A stretch of DNA of 64,000 nt, from NCBI GenBank assembly GCA_943331005.2, contig CALQJX020000016.1:1-64000 (forward strand). The letters are read 5' to 3'. The notes beneath the pieces were generated by a model. The model had not been told where the DNA came from and did no database searches. It was given only the letters and a program-made list of their open reading frames with translations. This document shows positions 33,872-43,542 of this stretch, one piece after another. Position numbers and translations under genes: made by a program. Origin of the DNA: Bordetella parapertussis. GTDB lineage: Bacteria > Bacteroidota > Bacteroidia > Chitinophagales > Chitinophagaceae. Position 1 is the stretch's first letter. Each line of letters begins with the position of its first letter.

Positions 33872-34324
33872 CTATTCAATATCCTTTATGGTAAAGCTTT
33901 TACCATTCAGCTCGAAAACATGACCTGCTTTTTGCCCCACCATTTTCCGGCCTATGGGCGATGCTGCTGAAACAGCATAGTAACTGATACCGGCCACCTG
34001 CAGCTGCCCTGCACTTACTGCTATATAAAAGTTGCCATTGCTGGTATACACCACAGCACCCGGCACCACAGCATCACCGGACCGGGTATGCAAAATTTGC
34101 TCCATTACTGTGCGCAGCTTCTTCAACTCGTTCAGCCGCCCCAGATTCAGATCTATCTCCTGCTGCATTACCTCGCGGCCGGTCTCGTATTTATCGCCCG
34201 CACTGCTCTTGGTCTCATTGGCAGCAGCGTCCTGCGCCTCTGCTATCACCTTCTTTATTTCCGCCTCGCGGTTATTTATATACTCGCCACAAAGCTGGTA
34301 GAGCTGTTCTTTTATTGCAGTCAT
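33872..34324 (-). CDS. GreA/GreB-type transcript-cleavage-factor-like protein
   Basis: 150 aa. N-terminal helical coiled coil (about 10-75; KYETGREVMQQEIDLNLG) and a C-terminal FKBP-like GreA/B domain with ASPIGRKMVGQKAGHVFELNGKSFTI. Related proteins in Bacteroidota are sometimes misannotated as 3-oxoacyl-ACP synthase. The tip acidic residues of GreA are not evident, so transcript cleavage is uncertain, and a role in blocking or modulating RNA polymerase is an alternative. Divergent from the lipoprotein at 34410. Confidence 0.65.
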   Translation of the reverse strand: MTAIKEQLYQLCGEYINNREAEIKKVIAEAQDAAANETKSSAGDKYETGREVMQQEIDLNLGRLNELKKLRTVMEQILHTRSGDAVVPGAVVYTSNGNFYIAVSAGQLQVAGISYYAVSAASPIGRKMVGQKAGHVFELNGKSFTIKDIE

Positions 34325-34409
34325 TTTATTGTATTACCGCCGGTAAGATATCAACTTACTGCAAGCTGTGCAAAGAAAAATACACCAAACATTTACATAT
34401 ATTTACAGT

Positions 34410-35141
34410 ATGACCAGAACCCTCCTGCTGATAGTACTTTGCACAATGCTGGCAAGCTGCGACAAAAAGAAAAATACATATCCCGAAACCGGCATTCCTT
34501 TGAAAGATACGTTTTACTATCTGAACAATAACAATCCATACCCGCTGCATGCGGATATATATACCAACAGTAGCAACCGCTGCAATATGACCAATGCAGT
34601 ATATACCTGCACAGTGCCGGCAAGAGAAAAGTATAAGATACCGTGGTCGGCAGTAGACCCTACAACTCCCTACCTGTACGATATATATACCTATGACTAC
34701 CTGCATAGCAACTGGGGCAACGACATGAGCGGTATATCCTTCATCAGCAGGGGCAATCCTCCTGTTTTCGACCTCAATCTCTTGCCCCTGAGCAGCGCAC
34801 GCTACTACCTGCTGAACGGCAATAATGAGCAGACCTCATGGCGCGGACTGGACACTGCCAGGCACCTGCGCATGCAGATAAACCGCAGCAAAACAATAAC
34901 TATCTCCTACTACGACCCCTTCTTTCTCACCTACGTAAAAGATACCGGCATCGTTTATAATGTGAGCCAGTACGATAAATATTGCTCCGTTTCCATTGCC
35001 AACTTCAGTAAGGGCTTCTATTCTTACATCTACAACACACCTGCCAAACCACAAACGACCGATCCTCGCCTGCACAGCAGTATAGATACTATTACCTTCT
35101 CGCACCTGGGCTATGACTGGCCAATGGTAAGAGAAAAGTAA
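34410..35141 (+). CDS. Lipoprotein of unknown function
   Basis: 243 aa from ATG 34410. Signal peptide with lipobox LASC. The rest is rich in Tyr, Asn and Thr with short beta-type stretches (YDIYTYDYLHSNWGNDMSG, RHLRMQINRSKTITISYYD) and no family motif that I know. Outer-membrane location is likely. It is 45 bases before the TonB-like gene, on the same strand, and possibly cotranscribed. Confidence 0.6.
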   Translation: MTRTLLLIVLCTMLASCDKKKNTYPETGIPLKDTFYYLNNNNPYPLHADIYTNSSNRCNMTNAVYTCTVPAREKYKIPWSAVDPTTPYLYDIYTYDYLHSNWGNDMSGISFISRGNPPVFDLNLLPLSSARYYLLNGNNEQTSWRGLDTARHLRMQINRSKTITISYYDPFFLTYVKDTGIVYNVSQYDKYCSVSIANFSKGFYSYIYNTPAKPQTTDPRLHSSIDTITFSHLGYDWPMVREK

Positions 35142-35186
35142 GCTGCAAGATCTCCTGTTATACTTTTTTTACCTTTACCCCCACAA

Positions 35187-35978
35187 ATGCGTACACTACA
35201 ACTAATTATAGCGCTGCTACTACTGGCAGGCTCAGCAACAGCCCAGAAGACAATTACCTATTACGACAGGAATAACAGGAAATGTAAACGCAAACATGCC
35301 TACAGCAGCCTCACCGCTACACCCGAAAATGATGGCAGGTATAAAGTGGAGCGAAGACTGGTGGAACAAAATATCATCACCATGTCTTCGCATGTGCTGG
35401 ATCTGGACAGCATGTCTTATGACGGCAATTATGAATACTTCAACAATAACGGCACTAAGAATTGTATAGCCTACTATAGCAACAACAAGCATACAGGCCT
35501 CTGGCAGTTTTACTACGAGGATACCGAAGCCCTGTGGTATACCATGAACTACGAAAAATGGGAGCTGAACAGCTACTACAAAAGCGGAAAGCTGAAGCGG
35601 CACGAACAACATACCGACAAAGACAGCCTTATTTCCGGCGAATGCTATAACGAAGCCGGAGGCACTATACCCTTTACTCCGTTTTATGTATTGCCGGTAT
35701 GCCCTTACAACATACCGCAATACCTGGCAAAGAACATTGTATACCCGTCCTACTCACGAGCGCACAATGAAGAAGGCAGGGAAATGATAGGTTTCAGTGT
35801 ATATGAAGACGGCACCATACACGAGGTCTATGTAAAAAAACACATCAGCAAAAGGCTTGATAAAGAGTCGCTACGGGTAATAAAGGCTATGCCGCCCTGG
35901 AAACCCGGCACCAAAGACGGCAAACCGGCAAAGATCACCTTTCAGCAACCTATATCTTACAAACTGGAAGACCGATAA
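35187..35978 (+). CDS. Exported protein with TonB C-terminal-like domain
   Basis: 263 aa. Signal peptide (to about 19, GSATAQ). The middle contains MORN-like variable repeats (YYSNNKHTGLWQFYYED), and the C-terminal ~80 residues have the TonB fold pattern (AKNIVYPSYSRAHNEEGREMIGFSVYEDGTIHEVYVKK ... LRVIKAMPPWKPGTKDGKPA). No N-terminal membrane anchor, so it is unlikely to energise a receptor itself. The domain probably acts in protein or peptidoglycan contact. Confidence 0.7.
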   Translation: MRTLQLIIALLLLAGSATAQKTITYYDRNNRKCKRKHAYSSLTATPENDGRYKVERRLVEQNIITMSSHVLDLDSMSYDGNYEYFNNNGTKNCIAYYSNNKHTGLWQFYYEDTEALWYTMNYEKWELNSYYKSGKLKRHEQHTDKDSLISGECYNEAGGTIPFTPFYVLPVCPYNIPQYLAKNIVYPSYSRAHNEEGREMIGFSVYEDGTIHEVYVKKHISKRLDKESLRVIKAMPPWKPGTKDGKPAKITFQQPISYKLEDR

Positions 35979-36005
35979 GTATAATACTGGTAAGCTGCCG
36001 CAGCA

Positions 36006-36299
36006 TCATTGTTCTTCCGTTCCTTTATTGTAAGCATCATATTTCTGCTTGCCGTGGTAAACGGCATTGCCAACCGGTGGCTGCGGCGCATGCCGCCTTT
36101 TGTGCAAAAACTCCAGCACCTCTTCGCTGCCGGAGCTCAGCATTACCACCTCTATAGACTTGAAGGTGTTTTTGAGCGCCAGTATCGCCTTTCGGTGTGC
36201 CTTATTATAGAATGCGTCTATATCTGTAAGATTATCAAAACGCACTCCCTGTTTCACTTTTCCGTAGATATCTGTTATAGTTATTCTGTAGTGGGGCAT
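36006..36299 (-). CDS. Hypothetical protein
   Basis: 97 aa. N-terminal MPHYRITITDIYGKVKQGVRF looks like two beta strands, then a helix (DIDAFYNKAHRKAILAL). C-terminal part is Pro/Gly/Tyr-rich and likely disordered. No recognisable family. Open reading frame, start ATG at 36299. Nothing in the context explains it. Weak evidence as a gene. Confidence 0.4.
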   Translation of the reverse strand: MPHYRITITDIYGKVKQGVRFDNLTDIDAFYNKAHRKAILALKNTFKSIEVVMLSSGSEEVLEFLHKRRHAPQPPVGNAVYHGKQKYDAYNKGTEEQ

Positions 36300-36527
36300 C
36301 TCACAAATTTAGATCAGTCTGCCCCCATCTGTTTCCGACAGCCCCAAATTGTGGATATGTTTTACACCGACAATCTGCCCCCACAACACAAACACAAAAC
36401 ACTCTAATGGTCCATAAAACATATTAACATTAAAAATAACACAAGACTTACCACATCGGCGTATCACCGCATTGTCTTCTTAACTAATTACCAACCCTTA
36501 TTCACGCATTTTCAAATTAATATTAAG

Positions 36528-36535
36528 TACCTTTG
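36528..36535 (+). promoter_or_regulatory. Candidate -7 element for lepA
   Basis: TACCTTTG matches TAnnTTTG and is followed by the 36577 ATG after a ~35-base leader. A -33 TTG is not clear. Confidence 0.45.
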
Positions 36536-36576
36536 CACGCCCTAAACCGACTGTAGGCGGCGGGGTAAATAATTAT

Positions 36577-38370
36577 ATGAAGAACATTCGCAATTTCTGT
36601 ATCATAGCCCATATTGACCACGGTAAGAGTACCCTGGCAGATCGTCTGCTGGAGTTCACCAAGACCATAAGCCACCGCGATATGCAGGCTCAGGTGCTCG
36701 ATGACATGGACCTGGAACGTGAAAAAGGTATCACCATCAAGAGCCACGCCATTCAGATGGACTATGAGTGGAAAGGACAGAAATATACCCTGAACCTCAT
36801 AGATACGCCCGGCCACGTAGACTTCTCTTACGAAGTGAGCCGTGCGCTGGCAGCCTGCGAAGGTGCGCTGCTGCTGGTTGATGCCAGTCAGGGCATACAG
36901 GCACAGACCATAAGCAATCTGTATCTGGCACTGGACAATGATCTGGAGATCATCCCTGTTATCAATAAGATAGATATGGATGGCGCCATGATTCCTGAAG
37001 TTACCGACCAGATAGTGGATCTTATAGGTTGCAAACCCGAAGATATAGTACTGGCGAGCGGCAAAAGCGGCATAGGCATAGAAGAGATACTCACTGCCGT
37101 TATAGACCGCATACCCGCCCCAAAAGGCGATCCGGATGCGCCACTGCAGGCAGTGATCTTCGATAGTGTGTTCAACTCATTCAGGGGCATCATTGCCTAC
37201 TTCCGTGTGTTCAATGGTACTATCCGCAAAAACGACAAGATCAAATTCATACATACCGATGCCGATTATGTGGCAGATGAAGTGGGCATCATGAAGCTGG
37301 CCCTTACCCCCAAGCAGGAGGTAAGTGTGGGCAATGTGGGCTACATCATCACCGGTATCAAGAATGCACGCGAGGTGAAAGTGGGTGACACCATTACCAC
37401 TATCGCCAACCCCACTACCGATGTGGTACGTGGTTTCCAGGAGGTGAAACCGATGGTATTCGCAGGTATCTTCCCTGTAGAAACAGACGATTTCGAAGAT
37501 CTGCGCGACTGCATGGAAAAACTGCAGCTCAACGATGCCTCACTCACCTTTGAGCCCGAAACATCGCAGGCGCTGGGCTTCGGTTTCCGTTGCGGATTCC
37601 TGGGCATGCTACACATGGAGATCATTCAGGAAAGGCTGGAACGCGAGTTCAACCAGACCGTTATCACCACCGTCCCCAACGTTAGCTTCCGCGCCTATAC
37701 CACGCGCGACAAGGATAAGATGGTCATTGTGAACAACCCGAGCGAAATGCCGCCGCCTAACCATATAGACAGGATAGAGGAACCTTTCATTCGTGCACAG
37801 ATCATTACCCTGCCAGACTATATAGGCAACATCATGAGCCTTTGTCTGGGCAAGAGGGGGATACTCATCAACCAGCACTACCTCACGCCTACCCGCGTGG
37901 AACTGATATTCGAACTGCCGCTTACCGAGATCGTATTCGACTTCTACGACAAGCTGAAATCTTGTACGCGAGGTTATGCGTCATTCGACTACAATCCGCT
38001 CGACTACCGCGAAAGCGATATAGCCAAGATGGACATACTGCTGAACGGTGACCAGGTGGATGCACTGAGCGCACTTATTCACCGCAGCCGTGCTCAGGAC
38101 TTCGGCCGCAAACTATGCGCCAAACTGAAGGACCTGCTGCCAAAGCAACAGTTCGTGATAGCGATACAGGCTGCCATAGGCGCCAAGATCGTAGCCCGCG
38201 AAACTATCTCTGCTATGCGTAAGGACGTTACCGCCAAGTGTTATGGTGGTGACATCAGCCGTAAACGTAAACTGCTGGAAAAACAGAAAGAAGGTAAAAA
38301 ACGTATGCGTCAGATAGGTAGTGTAGATGTACCGCAGGAAGCGTTCTTGGCAGTACTGAAGCTCGACTAA
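36577..38370 (+). CDS. lepA: Elongation factor 4 (LepA), ribosome back-translocase
   Basis: 597 aa, normal length. GTP-binding elements AHIDHGKST (11-19), DTPGH and NKID are present, followed by the EF-G-like domains and the LepA-specific C-terminal domain ([34 protein letters not shown]). It acts on stalled or wrongly translocated ribosomes in the cytoplasm. ATG at 36577. Confidence 0.97.
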   Translation: MKNIRNFCIIAHIDHGKSTLADRLLEFTKTISHRDMQAQVLDDMDLEREKGITIKSHAIQMDYEWKGQKYTLNLIDTPGHVDFSYEVSRALAACEGALLLVDASQGIQAQTISNLYLALDNDLEIIPVINKIDMDGAMIPEVTDQIVDLIGCKPEDIVLASGKSGIGIEEILTAVIDRIPAPKGDPDAPLQAVIFDSVFNSFRGIIAYFRVFNGTIRKNDKIKFIHTDADYVADEVGIMKLALTPKQEVSVGNVGYIITGIKNAREVKVGDTITTIANPTTDVVRGFQEVKPMVFAGIFPVETDDFEDLRDCMEKLQLNDASLTFEPETSQALGFGFRCGFLGMLHMEIIQERLEREFNQTVITTVPNVSFRAYTTRDKDKMVIVNNPSEMPPPNHIDRIEEPFIRAQIITLPDYIGNIMSLCLGKRGILINQHYLTPTRVELIFELPLTEIVFDFYDKLKSCTRGYASFDYNPLDYRESDIAKMDILLNGDQVDALSALIHRSRAQDFGRKLCAKLKDLLPKQQFVIAIQAAIGAKIVARETISAMRKDVTAKCYGGDISRKRKLLEKQKEGKKRMRQIGSVDVPQEAFLAVLKLD

Positions 38371-38397
38371 GCTGACCTGACCAATAGTACACACGGC

Positions 38398-39021
38398 ATG
38401 CAGGCTATATATATTGTATTGCTTTCCTTCCTTAGCTCCCCTCAGAAAGAAGCTAAGCCCACATCGCCCCTGGCGGAATATGGCACAGAATGGAATGCTG
38501 CAAAATATATAGCCTGTAACACTGCTGCAAAAGCCCGCTACATGAGCGAGGACGAACGGCAGACCATTTACATACTGAATATAGCCCGCCAATACCCTGC
38601 CCTGTTTTGCGAAAAAGTAGTAAAACCATGGTGTGCACAAAACAGCATAGACCGCTCTTCTGAAAAATACTACGGATCTCTGGTGCAGCAAATGAGCACC
38701 ATGCAGCCACTACCCTTGCTGCAGCCCGATTCTGTATCTTTTGTAAGTGCAGCTTGCCATGCCGAAACTGCAGGCAAAAAAGGCTATGTGGGTCACAACC
38801 GGCTTACAGCACAATGCAATAAAGTGAAACGATTTAATGGCGAATGCTGCAGCTATGGCATGCACACTCCGGTAGATGTGGTGCTGCAACTGCTTGTAGA
38901 TGAGGACGTAGAATCGCTGGGGCACAGAGAGATATGTCTGGGCGACTACAAAATGATAGGTGTAGCCAAACGCGACCATAGCCGCTATGGCACCAATTCG
39001 GTACTGGATCTTAGGTACTGA
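38398..39021 (+). CDS. CAP-domain (SCP/PR1-like) protein
   Basis: 207 aa. Weak signal peptide followed by a CAP/SCP core: ERQTIYILNIARQYP, the HNR motif in GYVGHNRLTAQ, GHREICLGDYKMIGVAKRDH. Cysteines (about ten) are frequent and may form disulfides in the periplasm. CAP proteins bind sterols or lipids or cleave peptides; bacterial ones are poorly known. Follows lepA by 27 bases and may be cotranscribed. Confidence 0.65.
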   Translation: MQAIYIVLLSFLSSPQKEAKPTSPLAEYGTEWNAAKYIACNTAAKARYMSEDERQTIYILNIARQYPALFCEKVVKPWCAQNSIDRSSEKYYGSLVQQMSTMQPLPLLQPDSVSFVSAACHAETAGKKGYVGHNRLTAQCNKVKRFNGECCSYGMHTPVDVVLQLLVDEDVESLGHREICLGDYKMIGVAKRDHSRYGTNSVLDLRY

Positions 39022-39139
39022 CCTCTATTGCAATACACCAAAAAAGGGTGACGAATATCATCTGTTATGCGGCTGCTTGTATGACAATTTAACACTTGTT
39101 TTCAAGGGTTTCTAAGTAGCTTTATAGAAACAATTGCAC

Positions 39140-40909
39140 ATGAAAACGCAAACAGTAATAGCAGGAGGTTCCTTCCTTATCCAACCTTCAGTTCCCGACA
39201 ACACCTTTACTCCCGAAGACTTTAATGAAGAGCAGCAAATGATCATACAAATGTGTGAGGAGTTTCTGGACAAGGAAGTACTGCCGCACATCGTGGACAT
39301 AGACCTGCAGAAAAATAACATCATGCCCGGACTGCTGGATAAAGCAGGCGCACTGGGGCTGCTGGGCGTTTCCTTCCCCGAGGAATATGGCGGACTGGGC
39401 AAGGACTTTGTTACCGCTACCCTGGTAAATGAGCATCTGGGCGGAGGGCATTCCTTTGCAGTGGCCATGGCTGCGCATACAGGCATTGGCTCGCTGCCTA
39501 TTCTGTACTTCGGCACCGATGCCCAAAAAGCAAAATACATACCCAAACTGGCTACCGGCGAAATGAAAGGCGCATACGCACTCACCGAACCCGGATCGGG
39601 ATCGGATGCGCTGGCTGCCAAAACCACCGCCTCCACTTCGGCCGATGGCAAAACTTATGCCCTCAATGGCCAGAAGATATGGATCACCAACAGCGGCTTT
39701 GCCGATGTATTCACCGTTTTCGCCAAGATAGACGGCGATAAATTCAGTGCCTTTATTGTGGAGCGCAATACTCCCGGTCTGAGTCTGGGCGAGGAAGAGC
39801 ACAAAATGGGCATAAAGGGTAGCAGCACCCGTCAGGTATTCTTCGAAAACTGCATAGTACCCGCAGACAATCTGCTGGGCGAAATAGGCAAGGGTCACAT
39901 CATTGCCTTCAACATACTGAACATAGGCAGGCTGAAGCTCTGTGCAGCAGCAATGGGCGGCGCCAAGCATGCGCTGGATATATCTGTAAAATATGCGAAG
40001 ACCAGGGAGCAGTTCAAAACTCCGATAGCCAATTTCGGCGCCATACAGCACAAGCTGGCCGAAATGACCATAAAGATATTTGCAGCAGATACTGCACTCT
40101 ACCGCACTGCCAGCTGGGTAGACCTCAAAGAACAGGAACTGCATGCCGCCGGAAAGGAGGATGCACTGCTGGGCGCAGCCGAAGAATATGCGATAGAATG
40201 TGCCATGCTGAAAGTACTGGGCAGCGAGGCGCTGGACTATGTGGTAGACGAAGGGGTGCAGATACATGGCGGAAACGGTTTCTCTGACGAATACAATATT
40301 TCGCGTGCATACCGCGACAGCCGCATCAACCGCATTTTTGAAGGCACCAACGAAATAAACCGCCTGCTGATACTGGATATGTATCTGAAACGCGCCATGA
40401 AGGGTCGTATAGACCTCATGAAGCCTGCTATGGCCGTGCAGCAGGAACTGATGAACATACCGGACTTTGGCGAAGATGACAGCCCGTTTGCCGCAGAACT
40501 GAAAGCGATAGCCAACTTCAAAAAAGCAATACTGATGTGTGCCGGCGCAGCAGCCCAGCAGCTGATGATGCAACTGGAACACGAGCAGGAAGTACTGATG
40601 TACCTTGCCGATATGGCCATAGACACCTTCCAGACAGAGAGTGTGGTACTGAGGGCAATGAAAATGACAGAGTCAGGCCACAAAAATGCAGCTATAGCTA
40701 CAGACATAGCCCGCACCTTCCTCTACGATGCAGCCGACAGAATAAACCATGCAGGCAAAGCCGCTGTAAATGCCTTTACCGAAGGCGATACCCAGCGTAT
40801 GATGCTGCTGGGCGTGAAACGGTTCACCAAAGTGGCCAGCTACAACACCAAGGAGGCCAGGAGACGAATAGCTAAGAAGTTGATAGAGGAGGAAAAATAC
40901 TTTTTGTAA
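39140..40909 (+). CDS. Acyl-CoA dehydrogenase (long, C-terminally extended)
   Basis: 589 aa. FAD-binding acyl-CoA dehydrogenase fold: GAYALTEPGSGSDALAAKTT, IWITNSGFADVFTVFAKI, QIHGGNGFSDEYNISRAYRD. The catalytic Glu sits in RIFEGTNEINR as in VLCAD-type enzymes. The extra C-terminal ~170 residues match the VLCAD/FadE5-type extension and may aid dimer or membrane contact. Oxidises acyl-CoA to enoyl-CoA in fatty acid beta-oxidation. ATG at 39140. Confidence 0.93.
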   Translation: MKTQTVIAGGSFLIQPSVPDNTFTPEDFNEEQQMIIQMCEEFLDKEVLPHIVDIDLQKNNIMPGLLDKAGALGLLGVSFPEEYGGLGKDFVTATLVNEHLGGGHSFAVAMAAHTGIGSLPILYFGTDAQKAKYIPKLATGEMKGAYALTEPGSGSDALAAKTTASTSADGKTYALNGQKIWITNSGFADVFTVFAKIDGDKFSAFIVERNTPGLSLGEEEHKMGIKGSSTRQVFFENCIVPADNLLGEIGKGHIIAFNILNIGRLKLCAAAMGGAKHALDISVKYAKTREQFKTPIANFGAIQHKLAEMTIKIFAADTALYRTASWVDLKEQELHAAGKEDALLGAAEEYAIECAMLKVLGSEALDYVVDEGVQIHGGNGFSDEYNISRAYRDSRINRIFEGTNEINRLLILDMYLKRAMKGRIDLMKPAMAVQQELMNIPDFGEDDSPFAAELKAIANFKKAILMCAGAAAQQLMMQLEHEQEVLMYLADMAIDTFQTESVVLRAMKMTESGHKNAAIATDIARTFLYDAADRINHAGKAAVNAFTEGDTQRMMLLGVKRFTKVASYNTKEARRRIAKKLIEEEKYFL

Positions 40910-40972
40910 TTGGGTAAACAGTTGCAGCTGCAATCTACATACACAACTACCATCTCAATATTATCAATATTA

Positions 40973-41379
40973 CTATCTACGCAACATTTCAGAAAAAGCC
41001 TGCAAGGTCAGCACTTTAAAGGGAGGGAAATCCGAATTATTCAGAACCAGCAATGCTGAATCATTGCTGATTAAGTAATCTGCATTTGATGCCAAATAGG
41101 CATCTGCAAATTTATTATCATCAGCATCCCTGGCTACAACATTGAAATTAAAAAATATGCTGGTGTACTCAATATTTTTGGCACGCACCAAGCGTCCCAG
41201 TAAGTTCTGAGTTACATCACTACCCCACTTATCAAAAAAATCTCTTCATATTCAAGGAGTATCTCAGTAGAAAAACAAAGTGTTATATGTCCGGAAAGAA
41301 ATAGGTCAAAGACATTTCGATATAAAGATTGTTTGCCTATACAACTAATGAAACAGTTGGTATCCAGAACAACTTTCAT
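40973..41379 (-). pseudogene. PIN-domain toxin with an internal frameshift
   Basis: ATG at 41379 begins MKVVLDTNCFISCIG, a PIN-domain start with the first metal Asp (Asp6). The frame stops after EYEEIFLISGVVM. Reading on in the next frame gives FDKWGSDVTQNLLGR and then the C-terminal DADDNKFADAYLASNADYLI with the other acidic ligands. One extra T in the T7 run (41240-41234, minus strand) restores a 135-aa PIN (VapC-like) ribonuclease. It starts 2 bases after the antitoxin stop. Either the base is missing from the sequence or the toxin is disabled. Confidence 0.7.
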
Positions 41380-41381
41380 CT

Positions 41382-41603
41382 TTAACCGGCATTTTTGGGG
41401 ATATTCAACCAGCGCTCGTAAATATCGGCACTATAATTCCTGTCTGATTCCGCCTTAATGATCGCCTCGTCCAGCTTTTGCTCCAGATAAAAGTTTATGA
41501 GGGAATCGATCTCTTTCAATTCCTGTTCATTATGCAGATACCTGAATGACTTGATCAGATTCAGCTGAACATCACTAAGCTTGTCATGAGTCGCATTTTG
41601 CAT
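41382..41603 (-). CDS. Putative antitoxin of the PIN toxin
   Basis: 73 aa, helical and acidic, with EQKLDEAIIKAESDRNYSADIYERW near the C-terminus. Placed immediately upstream of the PIN gene (2-base gap) in the order antitoxin-toxin typical for such modules. No known DNA-binding fold is evident, so autoregulation is unproven. It should neutralise the PIN ribonuclease if that is made. Confidence 0.6.
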   Translation of the reverse strand: MQNATHDKLSDVQLNLIKSFRYLHNEQELKEIDSLINFYLEQKLDEAIIKAESDRNYSADIYERWLNIPKNAG

Positions 41604-41770
41604 AGATGTAAAATTAAGATAAAATCATGAGTACAAAAGACAGATACAATGAAAGAAAAGTATGTAAAACCAAAAAAATGCTCAGAACTGGCTGTTATAT
41701 TTAGAAAATGACGAAAAAATACCGATATTAGCTGCGATTTATAACAACTGAACATCAAGATAGCCAACTT

Positions 41771-41929
41771 ATGAAGATCAAAGTACTGAGGATCCTTATC
41801 TTACTCTTTTTGATGACCAACTTAAGCAGTTGTTTTATGGGCACGTGGCAGCGCTATCATCACAGAAGCCACTATGTGAATAAGAAGCATTACCGCTCTT
41901 TTCACAAGCACAGCAACCGCGACTGGTAA
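41771..41929 (+). CDS. Small histidine-rich lipoprotein (52 aa)
   Basis: ATG 41771 to TAA 41929. Signal-like helix LRILILLFLMTNLSSC with a lipobox (LSSC, Cys21), then a short tail with six His among Arg, Lys and Tyr (RYHHRSHYVNKKHYRSFHKH). It is expected to be a tiny outer-membrane or periplasmic lipoprotein able to bind metals or negatively charged surfaces. No homologue is known to me. It lies between the antitoxin gene and dut. Confidence 0.5.
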   Translation: MKIKVLRILILLFLMTNLSSCFMGTWQRYHHRSHYVNKKHYRSFHKHSNRDW

Positions 41930-42010
41930 CAGTATTATTTAATTGTTCACATCTTTTGAAGTTATTCACTGAGCTTCCTCGAATTGCTTTTCATTACAGA
42001 GGATTGAAGC

Positions 42011-42018
42011 TACCTTTG
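42011..42018 (+). promoter_or_regulatory. -7 element for dut
   Basis: TACCTTTG matches TAnnTTTG, 8 bases before the ATG of dut at 42027. A TTG lies at 41984-41986 with a 24-base spacer, somewhat long. Confidence 0.45.
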
Positions 42019-42026
42019 CACCTCAA

Positions 42027-42464
42027 ATGATACAGGTACAGATCATCAACAAATCGCCGCATTCATTGCCGGCCTACCAGACAGCAGGCAGCAGCGGCAT
42101 GGACTTACGTGCATGGCTCACAGAGCCTGTAACACTGCAACCGCTGGAGCGTCGCATTATACCTACGGGTTTATACATGGCACTACCGGTTGGCTACGAA
42201 GCGCAGATAAGACCCCGTAGCGGACTGGCCATCAAACGCGGACTTACCGTCATTAATTCACCGGGCACTATAGACAGCGACTATCGCGGAGAGCTGATGG
42301 TGGGTATCATCAATCTGTCGGGCGAGGCACAGGTAATAGAAGACGGAGAACGAATAGCACAGATGATAGTAGCCACTTATGCCACTGTAGCATGGGAAGC
42401 AACAGAAGTGCTCGATGAAACTGCGCGCGGCGCCGGTGGTTTCGGCCATTCCGGTACCCGATAA
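42027..42464 (+). CDS. dut: dUTP diphosphatase
   Basis: 145 aa. Converts dUTP to dUMP and pyrophosphate. The five trimeric dUTPase motifs are present: [44 protein letters not shown] and the C-terminal [12 protein letters not shown]. Length normal. Followed by the nucleotidyltransferase operon in the same direction with a ~70-base gap. Confidence 0.95.
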   Translation: MIQVQIINKSPHSLPAYQTAGSSGMDLRAWLTEPVTLQPLERRIIPTGLYMALPVGYEAQIRPRSGLAIKRGLTVINSPGTIDSDYRGELMVGIINLSGEAQVIEDGERIAQMIVATYATVAWEATEVLDETARGAGGFGHSGTR

Positions 42465-42534
42465 GCATCCGGCGACTCATTTAATAAATGAGGGCGGAAA
42501 AGACAATACAACATAACTCTAAAAAACTACTGAA

Positions 42535-43542
42535 ATGAATATTATCATTCCGATGGCGGGCATGGGCAAGCGTATGAGGCCACACACCCTTACTACTGCA
42601 AAACCACTACTTCCTGTAGCCGGAAAGCCTATTGTACAGCGGCTTGTAGAAGATATTGTTGCTACCAGCAACGAAAAAGTAGATGAGATCGCATTCATCA
42701 TCAGCCCGGCCTTTGGCAAAGAGGTGGAAGAGCACCTGTGCTCTGTAGCTGCAGAACTGGGTGCCAAAGGCAAAATATGCTATCAGGAAACCCCGTTGGG
42801 TACTGCTCATGCCATACTTTGTGCAGGCGATACACTTACCGGAAATGTATTCATAGCATTTGCCGACACACTCTTCAAAGCTACGTTCAGCATAGACACC
42901 GCCAAGGATGCCATAGTGTGGACGCAGAAGGTAGAAGACCCATCGGCTTTTGGCGTGGTAAAAATGAACGAAGCAGGTGAGATAGAAGCCTTTGTAGAGA
43001 AACCAAAGGAATTCGTCTCTGATCTGGCCATAATAGGTGTTTACTACTTCAGAGATGGCGATCACCTGAAAAAAGAACTGCAGCGCCTCATAGACAACGA
43101 CATAAAACTGAAAGGCGAATACCAGCTTACAGACGCCATGGAGCACATGCTGCGTAACAATGTAAAATTCTATACCGGACAGGTAGAAGAATGGCTGGAT
43201 TGCGGCAACAAAGACGCTACCGTATATACCAATGGCCGCATACTAGACATAAAACAAACTACAGAACAGCTGGTAGACCCTACAGCGGTCATCAAAGATT
43301 CGGTGATCATTGCTCCTTGCTTCATAGGCAAGGGCGTGACGGTAACCAATTCGGTTATCGGCCCGTTCGTATCGCTGGAGAAAGGGGTAAGCGTTGAAGA
43401 TTCCCGTATCAGCAACAGCATCATCCAGTCCGACAGCATTGTTAAAAATGTCAGTATAAACAATTCTATGTTTGGTAAAAACGTAACTTACATTGAGAAA
43501 GTATCCGAACTAAGCATCGGTGATTTCTCTACCCACATATGA
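42535..43542 (+). CDS. Sugar-phosphate nucleotidyltransferase
   Basis: 335 aa. N-terminal Rossmann-type NTP-transferase (MNIIIPMAGMGKRMRPHT signature and PLGTAHAI, about 1-230) and a C-terminal left-handed beta-helix with hexapeptide-like repeats (AVIKDSVIIAPCFIGKGVTVTNSVIGPF). It activates a sugar-1-phosphate to an NDP-sugar; which sugar is not clear, and GlmU-like acetyl transfer lacks the usual residues. Its stop overlaps the next gene by four bases (ATGA), forming an operon with the TPR and DUF4292 genes. Confidence 0.88.
   Translation: MNIIIPMAGMGKRMRPHTLTTAKPLLPVAGKPIVQRLVEDIVATSNEKVDEIAFIISPAFGKEVEEHLCSVAAELGAKGKICYQETPLGTAHAILCAGDTLTGNVFIAFADTLFKATFSIDTAKDAIVWTQKVEDPSAFGVVKMNEAGEIEAFVEKPKEFVSDLAIIGVYYFRDGDHLKKELQRLIDNDIKLKGEYQLTDAMEHMLRNNVKFYTGQVEEWLDCGNKDATVYTNGRILDIKQTTEQLVDPTAVIKDSVIIAPCFIGKGVTVTNSVIGPFVSLEKGVSVEDSRISNSIIQSDSIVKNVSINNSMFGKNVTYIEKVSELSIGDFSTHI

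Noticed and set aside
39188..40582. A 464-codon open frame antisense to the acyl-CoA dehydrogenase
   Set aside because: A codon-usage shadow of a strongly supported gene; the translation has odd Cys/Tyr/His-rich composition and no motif.
41627..41704. A 25-codon plus-strand frame divergent from the antitoxin
   Set aside because: Too short, basic and low complexity, with no conserved feature; it likely overlaps the antitoxin promoter.
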